A stretch of DNA of 64,000 nucleotides, taken from contig NZ_BMDC01000001.1 in NCBI RefSeq assembly GCF_014635585.1, forward strand, positions 124,001 through 188,000, given 5' to 3'. The stretch's first letter is position 1, and each line of letters opens with the position of its first letter. The notes under the pieces are model-generated. The model saw only the letters and a program-made list of their open reading frames with translations. It had not been told where the DNA came from and ran no database searches. The translations under genes were made by a program, and so were the position numbers. Source of the stretch: Rothia aerolata. Lineage in GTDB: Bacteria; Actinomycetota; Actinomycetes; Actinomycetales; Micrococcaceae. This document shows positions 1 to 9,490 of the stretch, one piece after another.

Positions 1-1
1 C

Positions 2-1462
2 TGGCGCTACGTTAAAACGGGCCAGGATCGATTCAAGAGGCTGACCAAGTTCTGGGGCAAGCTCTACCTCATCAACTTCGCGATGGGCGTTGCCACCGGC
101 CTGGTGCAGGAGTTCCAGTTCGGCATGGCCTGGAGCGAATACTCCCGCTTTGTGGGCGACGTCTTTGGCGCACCCCTGGCCATGGAGGGTCTGCTCGCCT
201 TCTTCTTCGAGTCAACCTTTATCGGTTTGTGGATCTTCGGCTGGGGTAAGCTCAAGCCCAAAATCCATGCGATGACCATCACCATTGCGGTGGCGGGTTC
301 CTGGCTTTCTGCCTACTTCATCATGGTGGCAAACTCCTGGATGCAGCACCCGGTGGGTGTTGAAATGGTTGACGGCCGACCGGTGATGAACGACGTGTGG
401 GCTGTGCTCACCAACAGCACCGCTCTCGTCGCTGTTCCGCACGTGCTTGCCGGAGCCGTGATGGTCGGTGGCGCCTTTCTTATGGGTATTGCCTGGTACC
501 ACCTCTACCGCCGTCGAGCAGACGGTATCGATACCGTGGTCGATGGCAAGGTTGTAATCGGTGAGCAGCGTGAAACCGCCCGAGACACCGAGGACTTCCA
601 TGCCTGGTGGTACTCCCTGCGCTTCGGCGCAATTATCGCTCTGGTGGGCTTCTTCGGCACCGCCTTCTCTGGCCACGCCCAGGCCCAGCTGATGATTGAG
701 CAGCAGCCCATGAAGATGGCGGCGGCCGAGGCTGCCTGTGAAGACGGCACCGAGTTCTCCATTCTTTCGGTGAGCTTTGATCCCGCTTCGCAGAGCTGTG
801 AGCACATGGAGACCCTCATCAAGGTGCCCGGCCTGCTCTCCTTCCTCGCCTACAACAACTTCGATACCGATGTGCCCGGCGTAGAAACCCTGCTGGAGAC
901 CTACTCGCAGCAGCTGGGTATCCACTACCCCGACGATCCGGAAATCTACGGTGACTATGCGGGCCAGGAAATTGACTACACCCCGATTTTTGAGACCACC
1001 TACTATGGCTTCCGCGCCATGTTTACCTTCGGCGGTATGTCGATGCTGGTTGCCCTCTATGTTCTCTGGGTCACCCGCAAATCGGGTGCCGGAACCGTGC
1101 CCGAATCCCGCTGGATGAAGAACCTGCAGCTGGCGGCCATCTGGTTCCCCTTCATCGGCAACGCCACCGGCTGGATCTTCACCGAGATGGGCCGCCAGCC
1201 CTTTGTGGTGGCGCCCAATTTCCAGGAAGACGCCTCGATTTTCCTCTTTACCGCAGCCGGAGTGTCACCGGAAATCTCTGCCGGAACCTACCTGTTCTCG
1301 CTGATTACCTTCACCCTGGTCTACGGTTGCCTGGCGGTGGTAGAAATTTATCTGCTCAGTAAGTACGTGCGCGCCGGCGTCATAGCCGCCATGCCCGAAC
1401 TGACAGAAGACCCCGCCGACTCCGATGACCGCGACCGCGACGTCCTGGCGTTTGCTTACTAG
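2..1462 (+). CDS. cydA: Cytochrome bd ubiquinol oxidase subunit I (5' end outside window)
   Basis: Subunit I of cytochrome bd oxidase, the quinol-oxidising membrane subunit that carries hemes b558, b595 and d. The reading frame is open from base 2 without a start, so the N-terminus with the first heme-ligand His lies upstream of the window. Visible family marks are the stretch FWGKLYLINFAMGVATG, the heme-ligand His in SGHAQAQ followed by the quinol loop (EQQPMKMAAAEA), and the Met-ligand/GRQP motif as TEMGRQPF, where most relatives have Trp instead of Phe. The Q loop is short, as in Gram-positive enzymes. cydB follows 13 nt downstream and cydDC after that, so this is the first visible gene of a bd-oxidase operon. 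Identity is not in doubt; only the start is missing. Confidence 0.97.
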   Translation, partial: WRYVKTGQDRFKRLTKFWGKLYLINFAMGVATGLVQEFQFGMAWSEYSRFVGDVFGAPLAMEGLLAFFFESTFIGLWIFGWGKLKPKIHAMTITIAVAGSWLSAYFIMVANSWMQHPVGVEMVDGRPVMNDVWAVLTNSTALVAVPHVLAGAVMVGGAFLMGIAWYHLYRRRADGIDTVVDGKVVIGEQRETARDTEDFHAWWYSLRFGAIIALVGFFGTAFSGHAQAQLMIEQQPMKMAAAEAACEDGTEFSILSVSFDPASQSCEHMETLIKVPGLLSFLAYNNFDTDVPGVETLLETYSQQLGIHYPDDPEIYGDYAGQEIDYTPIFETTYYGFRAMFTFGGMSMLVALYVLWVTRKSGAGTVPESRWMKNLQLAAIWFPFIGNATGWIFTEMGRQPFVVAPNFQEDASIFLFTAAGVSPEISAGTYLFSLITFTLVYGCLAVVEIYLLSKYVRAGVIAAMPELTEDPADSDDRDRDVLAFAY

Positions 1463-1475
1463 GCAGGAGAGCCCC

Positions 1476-2534
1476 TTGACCGCATTTTTCGAACAACCCA
1501 CCCTGCCCACCGTCTGGTTTATCTTTATTGCTATCTTCTGGATTGGCTACCTGATTCTCGACGGTTTTGACCTGGGCGTGGGCATGATGATGTCCAAGAT
1601 TTTTGCCAAGAACGAGAAAGAGCGCCGCCTTTTACTCAACACGATTGGCCCGGTGTGGGACGGCAATGAGGTGTGGCTGGTGACCGCCGGTGCCGCCACC
1701 TTTGCCGCCTTTCCCCACTGGTATGCCTCCCTGCTCTCGGCCCTCTACATTCCGCTGGTGCTCCTGCTGGTGGCTCTGATTCTGCGCGTGGTGGCGATTG
1801 ACTACCGCGGTAAAAAGGCCAGCGAAACCTGGGTGACCTGGTGGAACCGGGGGATCGTCGTCTCATCAGCAGCTATTGCCTTTTTCATCGGAGCCCTGCT
1901 GGCCCTGACCACCACCGGTCTGCCGGTTAATGAGTCGGGCAACGTTGTTTCCGCTTTTGCCTGGCTGGCCAGCCCCTTTACCTACATCGGCGGTGTGGGC
2001 ATGGTGCTGTTCTCGCTGGTTCAGGGCATGGCCTTTGTGGCTTTGAAGACGGACGGCGAGGTGCGGCACCGCGCGCGGGCTCGGCTGGCGGCGCTACTGC
2101 CGGTGGCGGTTCTTCCCCTGCTCGCCTGGGCCCTTTACCTTCAGTTTGTGGGTAAGAGCGCAGGTGCGCTCTCCTGGGCTCTGCTGGTTCTTGCGCTGCT
2201 TGCCGTGGTTTTCGCCTGGGTGAGCGTGCGTGCTGACCGAGAGGGCCGGGCCTTTGTGGGCACCTCCCTCTTCATGGGGGCAGGCGCCCTGGCAATTTTC
2301 AGCGCCCTCTTCCCCAACGTGTTTACCTCTACACTAGACCCGGACTTTAGCCTGACCGTTGCCAATGCTGCCAGCTCCGACTACACCCTGACGATTATGA
2401 CCTGGTTGGGAGTCTTTGCCCTGCCGCTGATTATTCTCTACCAGTCCTGGAGCTACTACCAGTTCCGCCAGCGCATTCGGGTGGAACATATTCCCGCGGT
2501 GCACGAGATTAAAGAACTGCCCCGCGGTAGGTAG
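1476..2534 (+). CDS. cydB: Cytochrome bd ubiquinol oxidase subunit II
   Basis: Subunit II of cytochrome bd oxidase, a membrane protein that pairs with CydA. The TTG at 1476 is chosen because it sits about 6 nt after an AGGAGA-like ribosome site and yields an N-terminus (TAFFEQPTLPTVWFIF) that runs straight into the family's GYLILDGFDLGVGM motif. The longer in-frame ATG at 1425 would overlap cydA by 38 nt and add a non-hydrophobic extension. The product is about 352 residues, normal for the family, with roughly eight hydrophobic segments. NTIGPVWDGNEVWLVTAG is the typical conserved loop. It is probably translationally linked to cydA and cotranscribed with cydDC. Confidence 0.95.
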   Translation: MTAFFEQPTLPTVWFIFIAIFWIGYLILDGFDLGVGMMMSKIFAKNEKERRLLLNTIGPVWDGNEVWLVTAGAATFAAFPHWYASLLSALYIPLVLLLVALILRVVAIDYRGKKASETWVTWWNRGIVVSSAAIAFFIGALLALTTTGLPVNESGNVVSAFAWLASPFTYIGGVGMVLFSLVQGMAFVALKTDGEVRHRARARLAALLPVAVLPLLAWALYLQFVGKSAGALSWALLVLALLAVVFAWVSVRADREGRAFVGTSLFMGAGALAIFSALFPNVFTSTLDPDFSLTVANAASSDYTLTIMTWLGVFALPLIILYQSWSYYQFRQRIRVEHIPAVHEIKELPRGR

Positions 2535-2603
2535 CCTGTGTTGAAAAGTAACCTTACAATCTCGGTGATTTGCAGGTTCACTCGGTAAACTTTTCTTACA
2601 ACT

Positions 2604-5600
2604 TTGGAGTTATTTGTTACCGAAAGCACCCGCCCGCCTATGAATCAGCGCCCTCCACTTGGTCCCTCAGCAGCCGCCAACCTCACTGTCTTTGGGGTGC
2701 TCAGCGCCGTCAAAGCGTTCTCGATGTTGCTCTTTGCCTCGGTGGTGGGAACAGCCCTGACCTACATGGCGCGCATGACCTTTCTCGCCCTGCACGAGAA
2801 CCAGGTCTTTGCCAGCGAGTATCAGCAGAGGTTGGCGATCTTCGCCGGTAACACCCAGGCTCAGGTTTCCGGTATCTGGCTCTCCACCCTGGGGCGGGAA
2901 CCCAGCGTGATGCTTCTGCTGGGCATGGGCCTGCTGGCAGCCCTGCTGAGGGCGGCCAGCGACTGGGCACTCAACTACTTCGCCGCCCGGGCAGCCACCG
3001 GAGCCAAGTCAACCATTCGAGCCCGGCTCATTGACCGAGTACTAGCCACCGGGGGAGTCGATACTCCCGACGGAACCGGCGCAACCGCCGTCCTGCTCTC
3101 CCGCGGCCTCGATGCCCTGGATAACTACTACACCAAAACCCTCACCGCTGCGGTCTCCTCGGTGGTGGTACCGGTAATTCTTCTGGTCTACATCGGCTTT
3201 CACGACTGGGTTTCGGCGCTGGTTATTCTGGTGACCCTGCCGCTGATTCCGCTGTTTATGGTGCTCATCGGTAAAACCACCCAGAGCGATACCGCCCGCT
3301 CACAGCAGGAACTTTTGCGCCTCTCCGACCACATTGTGGAGCTGGTGAAGGGGCTGCCGGTGCTCATCGGTTTGGGCCGCGCCCGCGCCCAGTCTAGGGC
3401 TCTGGCCCAGCTGGGGGAGCGCTACCGCACCACCACCATGGTCACGCTGCGATCGGCCTTCATGTCCTCTTTCTGGCTGGAATTGCTCACCACCATCTCC
3501 ATTGCGGTGGTGGCGGTGCTGATTGGCGTGCGGCTGGTGCACGGCCAGATGGGGCTGGACGTCGCCCTGCTGGCTCTGCTGCTCGCCCCCGAGTGCTTCC
3601 AGCCCCTGCGCAATGTGGGCTCTGCCTTCCATCAATCGCAGGACGGCGTGCAGGCGTTGCGCACCGCCCAGCAGATTATTGACCAGCCCCTGCCCGAGAC
3701 CACCGTCAACCCCGACGGCCAAGACCTCATTGCCCAGAAAATTTCGGTCTCCTACCCCGGGCGCGGTGAGGTGCTCAACCAGGTGGATTTCCGTATCAAG
3801 CGCGGCAGCACCACCGCGATTACCGGTGCCTCGGGCTGCGGAAAATCCACCCTGCTGGGGGTTATGAGCGGCTCTATTACCAACGGGCTGGTGCCCACCG
3901 GCTCTACCGAGCCCATGCGGGTTACCGGCCAGGTGACCGGCACCGGAGAAACCGTCTGGGTCTCCCAGTCTCCGGCCTTTATCGCCAGCTCGGTGATTAA
4001 CGAAGTGGCCCTCTTTGGCTTTCCCGCCGAGGTGGAATTTGAAGAAGACCTCGATGCGGTGCTGGCCCTCCTCGACGAGTCAGGCCCCATGTCCCTCTCC
4101 CGCCGAGGCCGGGAGAAATACCTGGGCTACCTCAGGATGGTGGGGCTTGCCGACTTTGCCGACCTGGCACCGGAATCCCTCAGCGCCGGCCAGATGCGCC
4201 GCCTGGCCATCGCCCGCACCCTGGCCCGGGTGGATGCCCTAGAAAAGGTCGGTCGTCAGGTAACGGTACTGGTAGACGAACCCACAGCCCATCTCGATTC
4301 CCGCGCTGCCGAACGGGTCAATGCTTCACTGGCAGCGCTCGCCGCCACCGGTGCCACCCTGCTGATCGTCACCCACGACCTGAGCCTGACCGAGAGAACA
4401 GACTACGTTCTGAGCGCCACAATGCAGCGCGAGGGCTTCGCCGCTCGGTGGAAACTCACTACCGGGGGAGGCCGGGGCTGGAACCTGGAAGAGCTGCGCC
4501 AAACCGTCGCGGAAGAAGCCCCCGCACCTGGCGGACAGGAGGCGCCCAAGCTGCCCCAGCGACGTCCTGAAAAACAGCCCAAGCGCTCCGTACTCAAAAC
4601 CCTGCGCGATGTCTCAGCGCTGACCGGCATCACCGCCTCTCAGGCGGTAGCGCCGGTACTGCTCTCCACCCTGGCAGCCTCCTTCGCTATCTCTTTGACG
4701 GCGCTCTCGGGCTGGTTGATTGTTCGCGCCGCCGAGCAGCCGGCCATGATGTACCTGCTGGTTGCCGTGGTGGGCGTGCGTTTCTTTGGCCTGGGCAGGG
4801 CGAGCCTGCGCTACCTCGAGCGGCTGAAAACCCACGATCTGGTGCTCCGGGCGGCCAATACCCTGCGGGTGCGCGCCTGGGATTCCGCCGGGCGCACCGT
4901 GCTTTCGATTCGCTCGCTGCTGCGCGGGGATAAAATTCTTGACCGACTGGTGGGCGATATTGACGAGCTGCGCGACGCCCTGCCCCGGGTGGTACTGCCG
5001 GTGGCAACCCACCTGGCAGTGATGGTGCTGGCCCTGGTGGTCACAGGCTTTGCCCTGCCGCAAGCGCTGCCGGTGGTGGCGGTCGCGACCCTGATTGTAA
5101 CCTTGCTGGTGCCCGCCCTGGTGCTCTACACCGATTCCACCGCCGACAGCGCCGCCCGCGAGTCCACCGCAGAGATGCTACGTTTGGGGGTCTCTTCGGT
5201 AGATGCCGCCCGGGACTTGCAAGCCAACGGCCTCAATGACCTGGTATCTAATGCCTTTGCCGAAAAAGACCGCCGCAACGTTGACTCCACGCTGGACAGT
5301 TCCCGGGCACAGGGCTTTGGGCAGGGTCTGACCTCGCTGACCTGGTGGTTGGCAACCTTGGCAACCATCGGAATTTCCTGGTCGTCCGTGCGCGAGGGGG
5401 CTGTAACTGCGCCGTCGGCGGCCATTGTGGTGCTCATGTGCACGGCTCTCTTCGAGACCACCGGCGCCCACATTGAAGCGGTGCGGGGCTGGCCCGCCTT
5501 TGCCCAGCTGGTGGCGCGGATGCGACCCCTGCTGGAGGTCAACTCTCGTATTGCTGTGAGCGATGATGAGGACGAGCGCGTGCTGGCTCAGCGCGCCGAG

Positions 5601-6299
5601 CTTGGCTCCCCGATTACCCTGGATCTTTCCGGGGTCTCTACCCGCTGGCCGGGAATGAAGGCTCCTGTCTTTGAAGATTTGACGGCGCGGGCGGAATCGG
5701 GAGCCTGGCTGGGCATTACCGGGCCGTCAGGCTCGGGCAAGACCACCGCCCTGGCCACCCTGCTGGGCTTCCTGCCGGCAGAAACGGGTTCGATTAGCGT
5801 CAACGGCCGCCAGCTCTCCCAGCAACAGCTCCGTGGCTACGCCGCCTGGTGCCCCCAGTCTGCCTACATCTTTGAATCCTCTATCGCAAACAACTTGGCC
5901 CTGGCGGCGCCGGGGGAGAAGAGGCCCAGCGACCAAGAAATGCTGGATGTTCTTGACCGCGTAGGCCTGGGGCAGTTTGTGCGCTCGCTACCCGAGGGGC
6001 TCCAGACCCAGGTGGGTGCCGGAGGCTCCTATGTTTCGGGCGGCCAACGGCAGCGAATTGCCATTGCCCGCACCCTGCTGACCGACTCCCCGCTGCTGCT
6101 CATGGACGAACCCACGGCCCATCTCGATACCGAGTCGGCCCGGGCGCTCATTGCCGAGGTGGCTCGCGGAACCAAGGTCAGCCGCGAGACGCTGGGCGAG
6201 GTCGCCAAAGACTCGAAACTTAAGGTTCCCCCCGCCGTCATTTTGGTATCACACCGGCCAGAAGATATTGAAGCCTGCGATGAGGTGGTGAAACTCTAG
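2604..6299 (+). CDS. cydDC: Fused thiol ABC exporter CydD-CydC
   Basis: A single 1231-residue polypeptide that joins the two half-transporters of the CydDC exporter, which moves reduced thiols (cysteine/glutathione in E. coli) and is needed to assemble cytochrome bd. The first half has six hydrophobic segments, a Walker A at about residue 406 (GASGCGKST), signature LSAGQ and Walker B with DEPTAHLD. After a charged linker near residues 640-680 a second membrane domain follows, then Walker A near residue 1037 (GPSGSGKTT), signature VSGGQRQR and a second DEPTAHLD. Both ATP sites look intact. Fusion of the halves is common in actinobacteria. The start is uncertain: TTG 2604 gives the full length, while ATG 2640 would remove 12 residues; neither has a strong ribosome site. 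Confidence 0.93.
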   Translation: MELFVTESTRPPMNQRPPLGPSAAANLTVFGVLSAVKAFSMLLFASVVGTALTYMARMTFLALHENQVFASEYQQRLAIFAGNTQAQVSGIWLSTLGREPSVMLLLGMGLLAALLRAASDWALNYFAARAATGAKSTIRARLIDRVLATGGVDTPDGTGATAVLLSRGLDALDNYYTKTLTAAVSSVVVPVILLVYIGFHDWVSALVILVTLPLIPLFMVLIGKTTQSDTARSQQELLRLSDHIVELVKGLPVLIGLGRARAQSRALAQLGERYRTTTMVTLRSAFMSSFWLELLTTISIAVVAVLIGVRLVHGQMGLDVALLALLLAPECFQPLRNVGSAFHQSQDGVQALRTAQQIIDQPLPETTVNPDGQDLIAQKISVSYPGRGEVLNQVDFRIKRGSTTAITGASGCGKSTLLGVMSGSITNGLVPTGSTEPMRVTGQVTGTGETVWVSQSPAFIASSVINEVALFGFPAEVEFEEDLDAVLALLDESGPMSLSRRGREKYLGYLRMVGLADFADLAPESLSAGQMRRLAIARTLARVDALEKVGRQVTVLVDEPTAHLDSRAAERVNASLAALAATGATLLIVTHDLSLTERTDYVLSATMQREGFAARWKLTTGGGRGWNLEELRQTVAEEAPAPGGQEAPKLPQRRPEKQPKRSVLKTLRDVSALTGITASQAVAPVLLSTLAASFAISLTALSGWLIVRAAEQPAMMYLLVAVVGVRFFGLGRASLRYLERLKTHDLVLRAANTLRVRAWDSAGRTVLSIRSLLRGDKILDRLVGDIDELRDALPRVVLPVATHLAVMVLALVVTGFALPQALPVVAVATLIVTLLVPALVLYTDSTADSAARESTAEMLRLGVSSVDAARDLQANGLNDLVSNAFAEKDRRNVDSTLDSSRAQGFGQGLTSLTWWLATLATIGISWSSVREGAVTAPSAAIVVLMCTALFETTGAHIEAVRGWPAFAQLVARMRPLLEVNSRIAVSDDEDERVLAQRAELGSPITLDLSGVSTRWPGMKAPVFEDLTARAESGAWLGITGPSGSGKTTALATLLGFLPAETGSISVNGRQLSQQQLRGYAAWCPQSAYIFESSIANNLALAAPGEKRPSDQEMLDVLDRVGLGQFVRSLPEGLQTQVGAGGSYVSGGQRQRIAIARTLLTDSPLLLMDEPTAHLDTESARALIAEVARGTKVSRETLGEVAKDSKLKVPPAVILVSHRPEDIEACDEVVKL

Positions 6300-6384
6300 G
6301 CGGGTCTCAACGCTCGAAAAACTCAGACCGCTCCTTTTCTTGAAATCAACTGTGTCATTCCTGGGAGAGGGGCGGTCTTTCTAT

Positions 6385-6460
6385 ACCCTAGAGGGTGGTG
6401 ATGTGAATCACTCACTATGGTATTGGACTATTTTGAGTAATTCATAATAATCTGGATACT
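6385..6460 (+). promoter_or_regulatory. Candidate ahpC promoter with upstream palindrome
   Basis: The region before ahpC is AT-rich. TTGGAC (6423-6428), 17 nt, AATAAT (6446-6451) resembles a housekeeping promoter; TTGAGT (6433-6438), 16 nt, GATACT (6455-6460) is an alternative. Just upstream lie a 12-bp palindrome ACCCTAGAGGGT (6385-6396) and GTGAT-4-ATCAC (6398-6411), either of which could be an operator. An inverted repeat at 6325-6334 and 6369-6378 (one mismatch, long loop) may end cydDC transcription. All are assigned by eye. Confidence 0.4.
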
Positions 6461-6546
6461 GGTTGGTTGAAACACGGAAGTTTCAAACCAGCGTCTGTTC
6501 TATCCGCACCCTGCGGATTCGCACTGAAAAGAAAGCGTGATACTGC

Positions 6547-7137
6547 ATGCCCGTTCTGACTATTGGCGACGAATTCCCTGAGTACGAAATGACCGGTGTT
6601 ATCCCCGGTGACCTCTCCAAGGTTGATGCACAGCAGCCCGAGGATTACTTCACCACCGTTTCCTCCAAGGATCGTGATGAAGACCAGTGGCGCGTAGTAT
6701 TCTTCTGGCCCAAGGACTTCACCTTCGTTTGCCCCACCGAAATTGCAGCTTTCGGTAAGCTCGCAGACGAGTTTGAGGCGCGCGACTGCCAGGTTATTGG
6801 TGCATCTGTAGATAACGAATACACCCACTACGCTTGGCGCCGTTCCCACGAAGAACTGAAGGATCTGCCCATCGTAATGGCGTCTGACCTCAACCGCGAA
6901 CTGGTAGAGGCACTGGGAATCAAGAATGCTGCCGGTGTTGCAGACCGTGCAACCTTCATCATTGACCCCAACAACGTTATCCAGTCCGTCTCCATCACCG
7001 CAGATTCCGTTGGTCGTAACACCGACGAAATCCTGCGCCAGCTGGATGCTCTGCAGTCAGATGAGCTGTGTGCATGCAACTGGAAGAAGGGTGCGGCAAC
7101 CATTGACGCTTTCAAGGAAATGGGTGGCGATAAGTAA
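6547..7137 (+). CDS. ahpC: Alkyl hydroperoxide reductase C (peroxiredoxin)
   Basis: A cytosolic peroxiredoxin of 196 residues that reduces hydrogen peroxide and organic hydroperoxides. The peroxidatic cysteine is C62 in DFTFVCPTE, with the supporting proline and threonine of the PxxxTxxC active site (positions 55-62). Cysteines C175 and C177 near the C-terminus ([10 protein letters not shown]) supply the resolving residue of an AhpC/Prx1-type enzyme. It is directly coupled to ahpD, whose ATG overlaps the ahpC stop by one base. This is the mycobacterial arrangement, in which AhpD helps re-reduce AhpC. No oxyR gene lies nearby in this window. Codon use is noticeably biased, as expected for an abundant protein. 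Confidence 0.97.
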   Translation: MPVLTIGDEFPEYEMTGVIPGDLSKVDAQQPEDYFTTVSSKDRDEDQWRVVFFWPKDFTFVCPTEIAAFGKLADEFEARDCQVIGASVDNEYTHYAWRRSHEELKDLPIVMASDLNRELVEALGIKNAAGVADRATFIIDPNNVIQSVSITADSVGRNTDEILRQLDALQSDELCACNWKKGAATIDAFKEMGGDK

Positions 7138-7670
7138 TGAGCATCGACAATCTTCGCTCGGCACTTCCCTCCTACGCCAAGGATCTCAACCTTAACCTTT
7201 CTTCGCTGACCCGCATTGGTTCCCTCTCCGAGCAGCAGCTGTGGGGAACTATTCTGGCAACTGCCGCTGCAACCAAGGTTGATTCAGTGATTGTTGAAAT
7301 TGCTGAAGAGGCAAAGCAGCACCTCTCTGATGAGGCTTTCAATGCGGCTCTGGGCGCGGCGACCATCATGGGTATGAACAACGTTCTCTACCGCACCCGC
7401 GGTTACCTCGATGGCGCCTACGATGATCAGCGTGCCAACCTGCGCATGCAGATTATCGGTAAGTCCGGTGGCATTGAGAAGGTGGACTTTGAGTTCTTCT
7501 CCCTGGCAGTTTCCGCAGTCAATGGTTGCTCCCACTGTGTTGCAGCCCACGAGCACGAGGTGCGCGAGGGCGGCATGGGTAAGGAGCAGGTCAACGAGGC
7601 GCTGCGTATCGCCTCGACCATGGCTGGCGTTGCCCAGGGTATTCAGCTGGCAGAGACACTCGGCGAGTAA
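7137..7670 (+). CDS. ahpD: Alkyl hydroperoxidase D
   Basis: AhpD, a 177-residue carboxymuconolactone-decarboxylase-fold thiol protein that in Mycobacterium links dihydrolipoamide to AhpC reduction. The redox motif is C131-S-H-C134 followed by VAAHEHE, which contains the proton-relay His and Glu expected of AhpD. The start codon ATG shares its A with the ahpC stop (TAATG), so translation is almost certainly coupled. A strong hairpin terminator follows 36 nt after the stop, making ahpC-ahpD a closed two-gene operon. Confidence 0.95.
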   Translation: MSIDNLRSALPSYAKDLNLNLSSLTRIGSLSEQQLWGTILATAAATKVDSVIVEIAEEAKQHLSDEAFNAALGAATIMGMNNVLYRTRGYLDGAYDDQRANLRMQIIGKSGGIEKVDFEFFSLAVSAVNGCSHCVAAHEHEVREGGMGKEQVNEALRIASTMAGVAQGIQLAETLGE

Positions 7671-7706
7671 CTCTGTTGCCCCACTAGCCTAACTAGGCCA
7701 CCAGAG

Positions 7707-7745
7707 AAAACCCACACCCCTTATAAGGGGTGTGGGTTTTTGTAT
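7707..7745 (+). terminator. Intrinsic terminator of ahpC-ahpD
   Basis: CCCACACCCC (7711-7720) pairs perfectly with GGGGTGTGGG (7727-7736) across a TTATAA loop, flanked by AAAA and TTTT, and is followed by TTTTTGTATT. A textbook Rho-independent terminator. Confidence 0.92.
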
Positions 7746-7795
7746 TACCAGTCTCCATGTTCAGGAGTCGGCTCCTAAGCGGGGGGTGTAATAAA

Positions 7796-7824
7796 TTGCC
7801 CTGCGTCACACCTGCCTGTAATCT
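7796..7824 (+). promoter_or_regulatory. Promoter of tctCBA
   Basis: TTGCCC (7796-7801), a 17-nt spacer and TAATCT (7819-7824), with TG just before the -10. This would start RNA near 7831, about 35 nt ahead of the chosen tctC start and its AAGGAGA ribosome site. Confidence 0.55.
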
Positions 7825-7865
7825 AGGTCTCTCAACCTTTGGTTTGCACACACAAGGAGACCCCC

Positions 7866-8909
7866 TTGGAATCTCAGAATATTTCCCCTGAGACCACTTC
7901 TCCGCACACACAGGGCATACGCATCACCAAAAAACAGTCAAAATGGCTGACTGTGGTGGGCGGTGTATTCTCGGCTGCGGTGATTGGTTCAGCTCTTTTT
8001 GTCTCTGCATCCTCGGCAGAGAGCGGGTCGGGCCTGCGCTCGTCCATGACCATTGTTGCCCCGGCAGCCGCCGGTGGCGGCTGGGACACCGTCGCCCGCG
8101 AGATGCAGCAGGCCCAGCGGGCCAACGGCATTGTGAACAACACGCAGGTGGTTAATATGCCCGGTGCCGCAGGCACCATCGCCCTGGAAAATCTGGGCGT
8201 GCTGGCGGGCGAGCCCAACCACCTGATGGTGGGCGGAACTGGCCAGCTGGCTGGCTACCTGCAGTATGGATCGAAGACCACCTATGACGACGTCACCCCG
8301 CTGGCGGTGACCGTGGAGGAGTACGACGTCATTGTGGTACCCGCCGATTCACCCTACAACAGCCTCGACGAGCTGGTAACCGCCTGGAAGCAGGACCCCA
8401 GCTCGGTGGCCTGGACGGGCGGCGGCGCCTTCGACCAGCTGGTGGTAGCTGACCTGGCGCTCTCGTCAGGGCTGGACGTTGATGACATGGTCTACGTCAA
8501 TTCAGACGGCGGCGGTGAAGCCACCCAGGCCATGATTAACGGTACCGCCCAGGCCTCTGCCTCGGGCTACCCCGATACAATCGACCAGATTGAAGCCGGC
8601 CGCCTCAAGGCCCTGGCGCTGGTGGCCGAAGAACCGGTGGAAGGTATTGATATCCCCACCACGGTTGAGCAGGGCCACGACGTTACCCTGGCGAACTGGC
8701 GCATTCTGCTGGCGCCGGGCAAGCTCTCCGACGAGGAGAAGTCCGAGCTCGAATCCATTGTGGTAGAGACGGTTGAAACCCCCGAGTGGCAGGCCGCCAT
8801 TGAGAACTATCACTGGAATGAGAACGTGATAACGGGGGATGAACTCAAGAGCTTTCTGCAGGAAGAAACCGAGAAAATTAGCGACCTACAGGAGGAGCTG
8901 GGACTGTGA
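7866..8909 (+). CDS. tctC: Tripartite tricarboxylate transporter, substrate-binding protein TctC
   Basis: Extracytoplasmic solute-binding protein of the TctC (Bug) family, about 347 residues, which captures citrate-like carboxylates or related small acids for the TctA/TctB permease. TTG 7866 is preferred because AAGGAGA ends 5 nt upstream; the in-frame TTG at 7839 would place that ribosome site inside the gene. The N-terminus has a twin-Lys region, then a hydrophobic stretch (VVGGVFSAAVIGSALFVS) ending SASSA, a plausible signal peptide; I see no lipobox, which is unusual for a Gram-positive binding protein. Family marks are PAAAGGGWDTVAREM and NMPGAAGTIALENL. The stop overlaps the tctB start by four bases. 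The substrate cannot be read from sequence. Confidence 0.9.
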   Translation: MESQNISPETTSPHTQGIRITKKQSKWLTVVGGVFSAAVIGSALFVSASSAESGSGLRSSMTIVAPAAAGGGWDTVAREMQQAQRANGIVNNTQVVNMPGAAGTIALENLGVLAGEPNHLMVGGTGQLAGYLQYGSKTTYDDVTPLAVTVEEYDVIVVPADSPYNSLDELVTAWKQDPSSVAWTGGGAFDQLVVADLALSSGLDVDDMVYVNSDGGGEATQAMINGTAQASASGYPDTIDQIEAGRLKALALVAEEPVEGIDIPTTVEQGHDVTLANWRILLAPGKLSDEEKSELESIVVETVETPEWQAAIENYHWNENVITGDELKSFLQEETEKISDLQEELGL

Positions 8910-9490
8910 GCACTCAAATTTCTGTACCGGCAGCCCGTAAAGAACCTCAGGCGCCCAGTAAATTTTCTCTGGCGGTGAAGATGCTCTCGATGCCCTTGCT
9001 CCTGCTGGGTTTTGCCGCCTTTATGGTGATCAGCATGTTGGGTATGGAGGTTAGCGATAACGTAGATTTTCCTGGCCCCCGCTTCTTTCCGGCGGTTATT
9101 GCAGGGGGAATGATTATTCTGGGCCTGGTGGATCTGGCGATGGTGCTGCGGCAGCTGCGCCAGCCGGTTACCGCCCACAGCGTGCAGAACACGACCTTCC
9201 GCGATGGTGATCCCGCCGATGAGGTGCATGAGGACGCCGTCTCGAAGCTCGACCTTTTCTCTTTGGTCTGGTGCCTGGTCGGCTTTATTGTGTTCACCTT
9301 TGCCCTGAACTTTCTGGGCTGGATTCTCGCCGCCGGCCTGCTCTTCTGGTGCGTGGCCCATGCCTTCGGAGCTAAGCGCCACCTGCACTCAGCGGTGGTT
9401 GGCCTGACCCTGAGCTCTCTGACCTACCTGGCCTTTAGCCTGGGCCTGGGGCTTCCCCTGCCCACCGGATTTCTAGGAGGGGTTCTCTAA
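8906..9490 (+). CDS. tctB: Tripartite tricarboxylate transporter small membrane subunit TctB
   Basis: The small membrane subunit of the tripartite tricarboxylate transporter (TctB/DUF1468 family), 194 residues with four hydrophobic segments. The family signature GPRFFPAVIAGGMIILG is present near residue 53. Translation starts at GTG 8906 in a GTGA overlap with tctC, with AGGAGG about 10 nt upstream, and its own stop overlaps the tctA ATG by one base. The three genes are therefore tightly coupled. A charged cytoplasmic loop of about 40 residues separates the second and third hydrophobic segments. Confidence 0.9.
   Translation: MSTQISVPAARKEPQAPSKFSLAVKMLSMPLLLLGFAAFMVISMLGMEVSDNVDFPGPRFFPAVIAGGMIILGLVDLAMVLRQLRQPVTAHSVQNTTFRDGDPADEVHEDAVSKLDLFSLVWCLVGFIVFTFALNFLGWILAAGLLFWCVAHAFGAKRHLHSAVVGLTLSSLTYLAFSLGLGLPLPTGFLGGVL

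Noticed and set aside
64-925. Minus-strand open frames opposite cydA
   Set aside because: Antisense shadows of a high-GC gene, with low-complexity or unbalanced composition and no ribosome site.
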